Shown: piece by piece, positions 8,615 through 15,119 of the stretch | How the letters are laid out: every line of letters begins with the position of its first letter | Position numbering within the stretch: the stretch's first letter is position 1 | Source of the DNA: an uncultured Collinsella sp. | Lineage (GTDB): Bacteria > Actinomycetota > Coriobacteriia > Coriobacteriales > Coriobacteriaceae | NCBI GenBank assembly: GCA_958407085.1 | Contig: CATYHY010000012.1 | Span: 1-19,646 of the forward strand | DNA: 19,646 bases | Direction of reading: 5' to 3' | The notes under the pieces: generated by a model | What the model saw: the letters and a program-made list of their open reading frames with translations, nothing else | Told to the model about the DNA's origin: nothing | Database searches by the model: none | Program-made: the position numbers and the translations under genes

Positions 8615-9472
8615 CTAGTCGACAAAATACCTCTCGAAGGCGTCCATGTTGCGCCGGTCCGCTGCTGCGGGATCATCGAAATACCTTCCATCGGTGATCT
8701 CCTGGCCAAGATAGCCCTCGAACCCATGCGCGTTGAGGACACGCACGAAATCGTCCATGCTGTGCTTTCCATCGCCCCAAACCAGATGGCCGTATGGGTC
8801 GCCATCAATGAAGTGCATGTTCCTTATGGCACCATCGCCAAACTCGGCAAACCACTCTTCAAGGCTCTCGCCGGCGACTCCCATAGCAGTAGTGTCCACC
8901 ATTGGAGTAAGGTGCGGGTTGGCTACTTGGTCAAGCATGCGCCTGGCATCCGCGAGTGTAACCACCAAGTTGCTCTCTTCCGGCCTCAGGCTCTCCATGC
9001 AGAGGGTCACGCCGTGCTCGCCGGCATAGTCCGCAAGAATCGCCAAGTGCTCGGCAGAGCGCTTCCAAGCTTCCTCGCGGTCCTCGTCCCAATCGCCCCA
9101 ACCGGAGTTGATGGACATATACGGGGCGCCGAGCACCTCGGCGAGCTCGATGCCGTGCTTAAAGTAAGCGAGGCTCCGCTGCGCGTGGAGGGGCTTTCTG
9201 GCAGCGTACTGCCACGGATACACCACGTTCTCCGGGCACAGGGAGCTCCCGGAGAGTCCGCGGGACTCGATCTTGCGGCGAAGCTTGTCGGCCTCGAAAT
9301 ACCCCGTGTGGTCCAGCGTCACGTGCGGCTCGGCCGCCCAAAGCTCGATGGTTTTGAAGCCAAGGCGCTGCTGAACATCAAGGAAATAATCGAGCGACCA
9401 CATGATGTAGTGAATGTTCATGCCGGCGACCTGCTCGCGACGCAGGCGGGGCGCGGAAGCGTTTAAATCCAT
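8615..9472 (-). CDS. Sugar phosphate isomerase/epimerase TIM barrel, probable fructoselysine 3-epimerase (FrlC-like)
   Basis: Xylose-isomerase-like TIM-barrel enzyme of 285 residues, predicted to interconvert fructoselysine and its C3 epimer psicoselysine, or a similar Amadori sugar. A plausible divalent-metal quartet is visible: E160 (CMESLRPEESN), D193 (MVDTTAM), H220 (NMHFIDGD) and E258 (GQEITDG), in the order expected for FrlC and related ketose 3-epimerases. The segment GDPYGHLVWGDGKHSMDDF matches the substrate and metal loop of the family. The ATG at 9472 is chosen over a GTG at 9481 that overlaps the GGAGG Shine-Dalgarno sequence, which itself overlaps the stop of the transporter gene, implying translational coupling. 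Context with FrlB- and FrlD-like genes supports an Amadori role. A generic ketose 3-epimerase is the alternative. Confidence 0.85.
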   Translation of the reverse strand: MDLNASAPRLRREQVAGMNIHYIMWSLDYFLDVQQRLGFKTIELWAAEPHVTLDHTGYFEADKLRRKIESRGLSGSSLCPENVVYPWQYAARKPLHAQRSLAYFKHGIELAEVLGAPYMSINSGWGDWDEDREEAWKRSAEHLAILADYAGEHGVTLCMESLRPEESNLVVTLADARRMLDQVANPHLTPMVDTTAMGVAGESLEEWFAEFGDGAIRNMHFIDGDPYGHLVWGDGKHSMDDFVRVLNAHGFEGYLGQEITDGRYFDDPAAADRRNMDAFERYFVD

Positions 9473-9484
9473 GCTGGGCACCTC

Positions 9485-10948
9485 CTACATCGGCAGTAGG
9501 CCGGAGATCACAGTCGCGACCAATCCGAACAGAACCATGAAGATAAAGAACTTCCAGATGGTCTTCCACCATTGCCCGAAGGAGATCTTCGCCACGGCAA
9601 GACCCGCGACGGTCATGCCCGCAACGGGGCTGATGGTGTTGACGGTCTGGTTCGCGAACTGCAGAGCGGTGACGGCAGCCCCGGGATTGAGGCCCATAAG
9701 CTCGGTCAGCGGGCCCATGACGGGCATGGTGAGTGCAGCGAGGCCGGAGCTGGAAGGAACCAGCAGCGAAAGCAGGCCGAGGACGATGTACATGAAGGTG
9801 GTATAGATGAAGGACGGAGCGCCCGCAAGGAGTCCGACGAGCCAGTTAAGAATAGAGTCGATGATCATTCCGCCCTCTGCGACGACCAGGATGCCGCGGG
9901 CGATGCCGATGATGCAGGCTGCGTAGGCGAAGTCGGCGATTCCGCGGACGAACTCCTCCGCAATGGTCTTCTCGTCCAGGCCGCCGAGTATGCCGGCAAG
10001 AAGGCCCATGGCCAGGAACACCATGGAGATCTCGTCCATATACCAGCCCTGGGTAACGAGGCCCCACACGATAACGCCCATGCCGACCGCGAAATCAATG
10101 AGGACGAGCTTGTGGCGAAGCGTGAACTCCTCTTCGATAGAGGCATCGGTGACAGAGAACTCGATGCGCTTCTGCTTATCGTCCTCATAGGTGATGGAGG
10201 ACTTGGGATCGAGCTTGACGCGGCGCGCGTAGCGCATGGCCCAGAAAATGCCCGCGGCGGTGAAGATGACCCACAGGATGGCGCGGAGCCAAAGCTGGGG
10301 ATTTCCCTCGATGCCGATAACGCCCTGGGCGATCAGCACGTTGAAAGGATCAATAGTGGATGCGCAGTAACCAAGGTTGGGGCCGAGGAAGCAGATGATG
10401 AACGCGGTCATGGAGTCATACCCGATGCTCAGCATGATGGGGATGAAGATCGCGTAGAACGGCAGCGCCTCCTCGGACATGCCGAACGTGGTGCCGCAGA
10501 TCGAGAGCAGGATCATGGAGATGGGGATGATCAAGATGTCCTTGTTCTTCAGCTTCTTGATCACGCGGTTCATGCCGGCGTTTAGGGCGTTGGTCTTGGT
10601 GACGATGGCGAACGATCCGCCGATCAGCAGGACGAACGCGACGACATCGGCCGCAGCCTGAATGCCCTTGGCGGGAGCCTGCAGGACGGCATCGATGCCC
10701 TGTCGCAGATCGACGGTCTCCCCCGTCTCCGAATCGGTGTAGACCTTGTCGACCTCTTGGTACGTTCCGGCTACGGCGACTTCTCGCTCGCCCGCGGCCG
10801 TCTGAATGGTCTGGCGGTCGAACTGACCCGATGGGACGATCCATGTGAGCACCGCGAAGAACACGATCAGCATGAACGCGATGGTGTACACATGGGGAAG
10901 CTGGAGATGGAATCTGCGCTTGGGCTTCTCCTGTTTGGCATCCGGCAT
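9485..10948 (-). CDS. YfcC-family membrane carrier (C4-dicarboxylate/arginine-ornithine antiporter superfamily)
   Basis: A 487-residue multi-span transporter of the DcuC/AbgT-like ion transporter superfamily, YfcC branch. A basic cytosolic N-terminus (about residues 1-18) is followed by a first helix (YTIAFMLIVFFAVLTWIVPSG), a typical loop carrying GQFDR, an extracytoplasmic stretch, and repeated hydrophobic spans. Conserved-looking segments include CGTTFGMSEEALPFYAIFIPI, GPNLGYCASTIDPFNVLIAQ, the central cytosolic loop around KRIEFS, and LVPSSSGLAALTMPVMGPL plus NQTVNTISP near the C-terminus. It starts at ATG 10948 after AGGAGG and is the first structural gene behind the promoter and twin boxes. 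Described YfcC relatives are linked to basic amino acids or peptides, so an N-linked fructoselysine or another amino-acid adduct is a sensible substrate here. The family is confident; the cargo is inferred from the operon. Confidence 0.88.
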   Translation of the reverse strand: MPDAKQEKPKRRFHLQLPHVYTIAFMLIVFFAVLTWIVPSGQFDRQTIQTAAGEREVAVAGTYQEVDKVYTDSETGETVDLRQGIDAVLQAPAKGIQAAADVVAFVLLIGGSFAIVTKTNALNAGMNRVIKKLKNKDILIIPISMILLSICGTTFGMSEEALPFYAIFIPIMLSIGYDSMTAFIICFLGPNLGYCASTIDPFNVLIAQGVIGIEGNPQLWLRAILWVIFTAAGIFWAMRYARRVKLDPKSSITYEDDKQKRIEFSVTDASIEEEFTLRHKLVLIDFAVGMGVIVWGLVTQGWYMDEISMVFLAMGLLAGILGGLDEKTIAEEFVRGIADFAYAACIIGIARGILVVAEGGMIIDSILNWLVGLLAGAPSFIYTTFMYIVLGLLSLLVPSSSGLAALTMPVMGPLTELMGLNPGAAVTALQFANQTVNTISPVAGMTVAGLAVAKISFGQWWKTIWKFFIFMVLFGLVATVISGLLPM

Positions 10949-11003
10949 TCTTAACCTCCTGCCAGAGCAACGATGCTTGCCAAAAATCCTTCACGTATAG
11001 GCA

Positions 11004-11023
11004 AACATCTTAGGTTGTTCTAT
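11004..11023. promoter_or_regulatory. Promoter-proximal copy of a 20-bp repeated box, candidate GntR operator
   Basis: AACATCTTAGGTTGTTCTAT; the second copy at 11054-11073 differs at one base. This copy sits just downstream of the predicted -10, covering the expected start site. The AGGTT at 11012-11016 is mirrored by AACCT further right (11028-11032), so part of it could be read as a loose palindrome. Binding by the adjacent GntR/UTRA regulator is inferred. Confidence 0.6.
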
Positions 11024-11051
11024 GTATAACCTGCATGAAGGCGTCGGTCAA
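11023..11051 (-). promoter_or_regulatory. Predicted sigma-70-type promoter of the carrier/epimerase/deglycase/kinase operon
   Basis: On the - strand TTGACC (11051-11046) and TATACA (11028-11023) are separated by exactly 17 bases, close to consensus. The predicted start lies near 11016, giving a leader of about 68 bases to the carrier ATG. The surrounding DNA is AT-rich compared with the genes. Confidence 0.65.
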
Positions 11052-11053
11052 GA

Positions 11054-11073
11054 AACATATTAGGTTGTTCTAT
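11054..11073. promoter_or_regulatory. Promoter-distal copy of the 20-bp repeated box
   Basis: AACATATTAGGTTGTTCTAT, 19 of 20 identical to the copy at 11004, start-to-start spacing 50 bp (nearly five helical turns). It abuts the upstream edge of the -35 element. The pair brackets the promoter, which suits cooperative or looping repression, or activation from the distal box. Confidence 0.6.
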
Positions 11074-11145
11074 AAGTGGTAACTTTTACGCACTAAACGG
11101 ACCTGCCGCGGCAATACGAGAACAGCGCTGTGTGAGACAGAGCCG

Positions 11146-11880
11146 CTAGATATCGAAGCTGTAGCGCGAACCCACGTAGTACTGTCTGCCATAGCAGAAG
11201 CGCTCTCCGTTGGAATCGAGAAAGCCCGCGTTCATGAAGAACAGCGGCTCCCCTACTGGGACCTTGAGCTCGCGGGCGGCATCAATTCCCGCACGGGCGA
11301 TCTCCAGCCTGCAGGGATCGGACGAGCAGGGATACCTACCCGTACGCTCCCCCACAGCCTCGAATATCGAACAATTGGAGAGACCGATATCTTTGAGAAA
11401 TTCGAATCCATCGACAGGATAGTAGTTGTTCTCGAACAGGACCGGCACGCCGTCTGCGGTACGCACGCGTGAGACCAAGATGAGGTCAGAGCCTTCATCC
11501 AAGCCAAAGAAAGAAGCGAGGTCGCGATCGGCGGCAACGGTCTTGCGGGCAACGACGCGAGCGCCCGCCTTCATGCCGTTTTCAGCGCATGCTTGGGTAA
11601 AACTCTGAACATCGTCCTTCTGATGCACCTTGCGAATTATCTTTGTCGCGGTCACAAACGTACCACGCCCCTGCCGCTTGGTGAGATACCCCTCGCCCAC
11701 AAGCTCCTCTATTGCGCGGCGAACCGTGACCCTTCCCACGCCGTACATCTTAGAAAGCTCAAGTTCCGTTGGAATCTGCGAGTCAACGGGATATGTCCCC
11801 TGTTCGATATCGCTCTTAAGCAAATCGAGCACCTGTTGATACAGCGGGGCGGAAGAGCCCCCATCCAGATGCGCATCCAC
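11146..11880 (-). CDS. GntR-family (HutC/UTRA) transcriptional regulator, likely FrlR-type
   Basis: DNA-binding regulator of 244 residues. The N-terminal winged helix (about 12-77) has the signature PLYQQVLDLLKSDIEQGTYP, then LELSKMYGVGRVTVRRAIEE and the wing GYLTKRQGRGTFV. The C-terminal UTRA effector domain (about 95-240) senses a small molecule, commonly a sugar phosphate in this subfamily. Start is the GTG at 11880 after AGGGAGAG at five-base spacing; no better ATG lies nearby. The gene precedes the carrier gene on the same strand with a 197-base gap holding a promoter and two 20-bp boxes. Control of the operon by binding those boxes, relieved by a phosphorylated Amadori product, is the natural inference but is not shown by the sequence. 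Family certain, ligand unknown. Confidence 0.9.
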   Translation of the reverse strand: MDAHLDGGSSAPLYQQVLDLLKSDIEQGTYPVDSQIPTELELSKMYGVGRVTVRRAIEELVGEGYLTKRQGRGTFVTATKIIRKVHQKDDVQSFTQACAENGMKAGARVVARKTVAADRDLASFFGLDEGSDLILVSRVRTADGVPVLFENNYYPVDGFEFLKDIGLSNCSIFEAVGERTGRYPCSSDPCRLEIARAGIDAARELKVPVGEPLFFMNAGFLDSNGERFCYGRQYYVGSRYSFDI

Positions 11881-11947
11881 AAAAACTCTCCCTTTAAGGC
11901 GTTCGCGATCTCAACGACTCCATTCTACCGCACACGGAAAAATGAGG

Positions 11948-12094
11948 TTAAACACATAGGGGCCCTGCATGTTTGAGCGTATCGGGAATCTGGTCGCTGA
12001 TTTCGTCCGCATTTGCTTGCGAAAAACCAAAACGCTCCTCGCGCTTGGCGAACACGGTGAGGCCCGCCGCCTTGCACGCAGCGATCGATGATGC
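11948..12094 (-). pseudogene. C-terminal remnant of a HAD-superfamily phosphatase
   Basis: About 48 codons ending at a stop at 11948 resemble the extreme C-terminus of beta-phosphoglucomutase-like HAD hydrolases, with CKAAGLTVFAKREERFGFSQ followed by ADEISDQIPDTL. Nothing in frame upstream carries the DxD motif or the rest of the fold. The stretch upstream of it is unrelated, so this is a truncated relic. It may once have belonged with the neighbouring sugar genes. Confidence 0.5.
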
Positions 12095-12134
12095 TCGTGT
12101 GATGTTGGCTTCCTTCCTTTGCTTGCGAGGCGCG

Positions 12135-12350
12135 TCACTCGTCCTGCTGAGCCGCGGGCCCATCGTTCGGCGTGGCCTGCCTGCGCGGGGCATGCCGGGA
12201 ATTGATGTAGTCGTATGCGTAGGCGATCTCCGTGACGGGGACCTCCACGTGGTAATGGGCGGAAATGTCAGAGAAGCTCGTGCGGAATGCGATCGAGGTA
12301 GGCTCTGTGTCTCGGGGATGTTCATGCGGCTGGTCCTCCTTTCGCCACAC
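12135..12350 (-). pseudogene. Probable C-terminal PRD-domain remnant of a LevR-like regulator
   Basis: The 71-codon frame contains YHVEVPVTEIAYAYDYI, which resembles the end of a PTS regulation domain in sigma-54-dependent LevR-type activators, followed by a Pro/Gln-rich tail and a stop. No AAA+ or other PRD segment is present. Such activators control mannose-family PTS operons, one of which lies 1.8 kb away. The assignment rests on a short segment. Confidence 0.4.
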
Positions 12351-12618
12351 ACCTTACGGGCGGGGTGGTGCGCGGAACGGGTTGGCGCCAGTGTTTCGTC
12401 ACGGGCGCGTGCACTTCGGCACTCCATGCTACATCTGAGTGGCATATGGCGACTTCTCGACACTCGCGCTCGACACAGCGAGCGGAAATGGCGCTGCCTG
12501 CCGAGCGCCTCGCGGGCGCATCCCGACCGCAGAAGTGAGCGCGAAGGCTCGTCGAAGTGCTGGGTGGGGGACCGGCGGTCTGGATACGCGGTTTCGTTCG
12601 GCGAAGGCGGCGAGGCGA

Positions 12619-12981
12619 ATGGCATGGCGAACGTACGGGTTTGACGTGAACGGGTTGCCCGTGGCGGCGTGGTATCGGGAGGAGACGGTCGAGCAGGTGC
12701 TCGCGCCGCTGCTCGCCCGTCTCGCGCGCTCGCATCAGGAGAAGGGGTCGCAGGCCCATCTCGGCAACCCGGTGCGCATACGCTATTGCGACCGGGACGG
12801 CCACGTGTCGCGAACGGATATCGTCCGCCAGGTGGACGTCGCGCCGCGAAATGCAGACTCGCCTCAATCGTCGGTAAGGGGTGCCGCGGGCGATACGATG
12901 GAATCCACGGACCGCACCGCGCCGCCGAGATTGCGACGCGAACGCAGGCGATGCGCCCGAAAAACTCCTCCGCGCATGTAG
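12619..12981 (+). pseudogene. N-terminal remnant of a P-loop sugar/nucleoside kinase, running into foreign sequence
   Basis: From the ATG at 12619, behind GAGG, the frame reads FDVNGLPVAAWYREETVEQ and VLAPLLARLARSHQEKG. This is typical of the N-terminus of YggC/PRK09270-type nucleoside/sugar kinases, where an AAPPGAGKST-like Walker A region should follow. Here the Walker A is missing. The text changes instead to VRIRYCDRDGHVSRTDI, which looks like the beta-strand start of a WYL domain, and then a low-complexity basic tail to a stop at 12981. I read this as a deletion joining two decayed genes. The kinase part is moderately supported, the WYL part weakly. Confidence 0.45.
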
Positions 12982-13005
12982 GGCGAAACGCCAGATTGGA
13001 GCTCC

Positions 13006-14206
13006 ATGAACGATTTCTCCTTCTACTCCCCCACCCGCTTTGTCTTTGGGCGAAAAGCGACCGACAAGGTTGGGGGACTCTGTCCGCCTCCGGCTACCGC
13101 TGAGCGCTCATTGTCTACGGCAGGGGTTCCGCAGTTCGCTGCGGAACGCTCGTCCGCGTGAGGGCATCGCTCGATGCCGCGGGCGTGGAGCACATCGGGC
13201 TTGGAGGGGTGCGTCCAAACCCCGAAATAGGCTTGGCACGAGAAGGCGTCGAGCTCGCACGGGCAAACGACGCCGACATCATCCTGCCCGTGGGCGGCGG
13301 CTCCGTCATGGACTGCGCGAAGGCCATCGCACTGGGGCGGTATACGACGGCGACGTATGGGACTTCTTCCGCAAGCGCGCCGTTCCCGCCGACCGCATCG
13401 ACGTCGCCTGCGTGGTGACCATCCCCGCATCCGGTTCCGAGGCCTCTAACTCCTGCGTTATCAGCAACGACGAGGAGCACCTCAAATGCAGCATTAACAC
13501 GGACCTCAACCGCCCGGCCATCGCCTTCCTCGACCCGGAGCTGACCTTCAGCCTGCCCGCCTGCCAGACCGCCGCGGGAGTGACCGACATGATCGCCCAT
13601 ATCATGGAGCGACTCTTCTCCGGCGAGCCCGCCGTGGGCGTAACCGACAACATCGCCTGCGGGCTAGTGCGCGCCGCGAGGGAGGCGGCGCCCAAGGTGA
13701 TGGAGAACCCCGATGACTACGACGCCCGCGCCGAGATCATGTGGGTGGGTACGCTCGCCCATAACGCCCTGCGCGACGGCGATTGGACCTGCCGCGGCCT
13801 TGAGCACGAGCTATCCGCACTGGACACCAAGATCACGCACGGCGCCGGCCTCGCCGTCATCTTCCCCGCCTGGATGCGCTACGTATGGCGAGAGCACCCT
13901 GAGCGCTTCCTGGAGTTCAGCGCCCAGGCCCTTGGCATCGAACCCATCGATTCGGACGCGGACGAGCTCGATGTGGAGGTAACCCCCGAGCAGGCAATCG
14001 AGTACGCGGTCGAAGCGACCATCGACGAGCTGCAGGATTTCTTCGTCTCGCTGGGAATGCCGCGCGCGCTATCGGAGTTCGGAGTCACCGAGGACGATAT
14101 CGAAAAGATGATTCCGGGCCTCAAGATCAACCGCGGAGAGCTCTTCGGCAGCTTCAGGAAGCTCACGCTGGACAACGCGAGAAAGATTTACCGCAGCGCA
14201 CTCTAG
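13006..14206 (+). pseudogene. Iron-containing alcohol dehydrogenase (butanol dehydrogenase-like), broken by two frameshifts and a stop
   Basis: NAD(P)H-dependent group III alcohol dehydrogenase. It starts at ATG 13006 (MNDFSFYSPTRFVFGRKATDKVG), then continues in a second frame after about 13077 (LSASGYR, a TGA, then ALIVYGRG) and in a third after about 13337 (AVYDGDVWDFFRKRAV) to the stop at 14206. Both frame changes fit single-base losses within G runs. Downstream the sequence is intact: GGGS cofactor motif in frame two, TIPASGSEASNS, and the metal-binding D and H of GVTDMIAHIMERLFSG with the later GLEHELS and THGAGLAVIFPAW histidines. Full length would be about 400 residues. Three lesions in about 270 bases make decay more likely than sequencing error, although G-run errors could explain the two shifts. 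Confidence 0.8.
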
Positions 14207-14262
14207 GAAACAGATGCCAGTCCCCCACGGGCGAGCAGCACGGCGGCCCCCGCAAACCAGAA

Positions 14263-14286
14263 ACGGCGCCGCTCCCGCGACGCCGT
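14263..14286 (-). terminator. Terminator-like hairpin after tRNA-Arg
   Basis: Ten-pair stem (14263-14272 with 14277-14286, one G-U pair on the - strand), four-base loop, followed on the - strand by TTTCTGGTTT. It lies ten bases beyond the encoded CCA end. It may also serve transcripts arriving from the dehydrogenase relic on the other strand. Confidence 0.55.
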
Positions 14287-14295
14287 CATATTCCC

Positions 14296-14371
14296 TGGTG
14301 CCCCCGGGCGGATTCGAACCGTCGACACCCGCTTTAGGAGAGCGGTGCTCTATCCCCTGAGCTACGGAGGC
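14296..14371 (-). tRNA. tRNA-Arg (anticodon CCU), CCA encoded
   Basis: Folds as a cloverleaf on the - strand: acceptor GCCTCCG/CGGGGGC with a T-G pair at the fourth position, D-arm GCTC/GAGC, anticodon stem CCGCT/AGCGG with loop CTCCTAA (anticodon CCT), and T-loop TTCGAAT. It ends in genomically encoded ACCA. The T-stem has an A-C mismatch at its second pair (GACGG/CCGCC), which is tolerable. It reads AGG codons, normally rare in high-GC actinobacteria. Confidence 0.95.
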
Positions 14372-14479
14372 ATGTTGTACTAGTGTAGCAGATTTACCCC
14401 TTTGCCATGTAGCGCATGGCCACTCATCGAGAAGGCTCTATAGCGAATAGTTTCCGAGGGCAATCCTCAATATCGGAAA

Positions 14480-14509
14480 GAATAACCCGGAATAACGCGA
14501 AATAATGGG
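14480..14509. repeat. Three tandem 10-bp units
   Basis: GAATAACCCG, GAATAACGCG and AAATAATGGG follow each other without a gap. The first two differ at one base and the third is degenerate. They lie in the otherwise featureless AT-richer stretch between the tRNA gene and the terminator of the PTS operon. Confidence 0.4.
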
Positions 14510-14536
14510 ACAAGCTTTCCCAACTGGCCCTCAAAA

Positions 14537-14582
14537 GGAAAATGCATCCCGGAATGAGAACAAATTCCGGGATGCATTTTCC
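14537..14582 (-). terminator. Terminator of the mannose-PTS/ManO operon, 19-bp perfect inverted repeat
   Basis: Arms 14537-14555 and 14564-14582 are perfect 19-bp reverse complements around an eight-base loop, 18 bases past the ManO stop. On the - strand the stem is followed by TTTTGAG. The stem is unusually long, half of it AT-rich, and it could stop transcription from either side. Confidence 0.8.
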
Positions 14583-14600
14583 GCCATCTATCGCCAACGA

Positions 14601-14999
14601 TTAGCTGTCTCTGTGGAAAAGGCTCTTGATGGCAGCGGGGATGCTCTTGGCGCCCTTGGTCGTTACGTCGATAAAATCGGGCGAACGCACGAGCTTATCC
14701 TCATCGACGTACTTACGGACCGCACGAAGCGTCTCTTTGTCATCGCGCGTCGAAAACGTAAAGTGACCGTTGTCCTTGGTGAAGATGGCAAAACGCGTGA
14801 TCTTCTTGGTGCCGCGTAAAACCTCGGCGGCAATATAGTCGACCTCGTCCCACGGGATTTGAATATAATCCTCGGGATTGCGCTCGTTGTAATACTCGAA
14901 CGCCTTATTGCCCACCATCACGTTACCGTGGCTGGTAAGCCCCATCAGGCAGGTTGCCGGCGTTGCCAGATCGACCGTGCTGTTCTGAGATTGCGCCAT
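14601..14999 (-). CDS. manO: DUF956 family protein (ManO-like), mannose PTS accessory
   Basis: Small soluble protein of 132 residues matching the DUF956 family, which is almost always encoded after mannose-class PTS genes and is thought to bind or modulate that permease. Recognisable segments are ATCLMGLTSHGNVMVGNKAFEYY, PEDYIQIPWDEVDYIAAEVL and a FAIFTKDNGHFTFSTRD core, with no membrane helix or signal. The ATG at 14999 is preferred over the in-frame start at 15050 because GGAGG lies upstream of it and the family N-terminus begins near there. It is the last gene after IIAB, IIC and IID but is separated from IID by 120 bases containing a terminator-like hairpin, so expression is probably lower than that of the permease. 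A structural study of a DUF956 protein bound to a mannose PTS permease is known to me only in general terms. Confidence 0.9.
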   Translation of the reverse strand: MAQSQNSTVDLATPATCLMGLTSHGNVMVGNKAFEYYNERNPEDYIQIPWDEVDYIAAEVLRGTKKITRFAIFTKDNGHFTFSTRDDKETLRAVRKYVDEDKLVRSPDFIDVTTKGAKSIPAAIKSLFHRDS

Positions 15000-15015
15000 G
15001 CGCGCCTCGCCCTCC

Positions 15016-15062
15016 AAATAAAACAATCGGACCGCATCCAGTGTACCCACCGGGTGCGGTCC
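15016..15062 (-). terminator. Internal intrinsic terminator/attenuator between IID and ManO
   Basis: On the - strand a stem of GGACCGCA with TGCGGTCC, extended inward by CCGGTG/CACTGG (one G-T pair, one mismatch at the join) around loop GGTA, is followed by GATTGTTTTATTT. The ManO Shine-Dalgarno GGAGG comes immediately after. This is a full terminator signature inside the operon, so ManO probably relies on read-through. Confidence 0.75.
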
Positions 15063-15119
15063 GTTTCAATGGCTCAAAAGCCCTTGCCTAGCAATTCTCG
15101 GTCTTAAGCCGAAACGTGC

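Noticed and set aside
7474..8697. 407-residue open frame on the + strand opposite the SIS gene
   Set aside because: Mirror of a well-supported SIS protein on the other strand. Composition is typical of an antisense shadow.
9572..10585. 337-residue + strand frame opposite the YfcC carrier
   Set aside because: Very rich in Asp, Glu, Gly and His with no hydrophobic core, as expected from reading membrane-protein codons backwards.
11973..12644. 223-residue + strand frame across the graveyard
   Set aside because: It opposes the HAD and PRD relics, has Arg-rich shadow composition and no recognisable motif.
14296..14371. tRNA gene as a phage or island attachment site
   Set aside because: No integrase gene and no duplicate of the tRNA 3' end are visible in the window.
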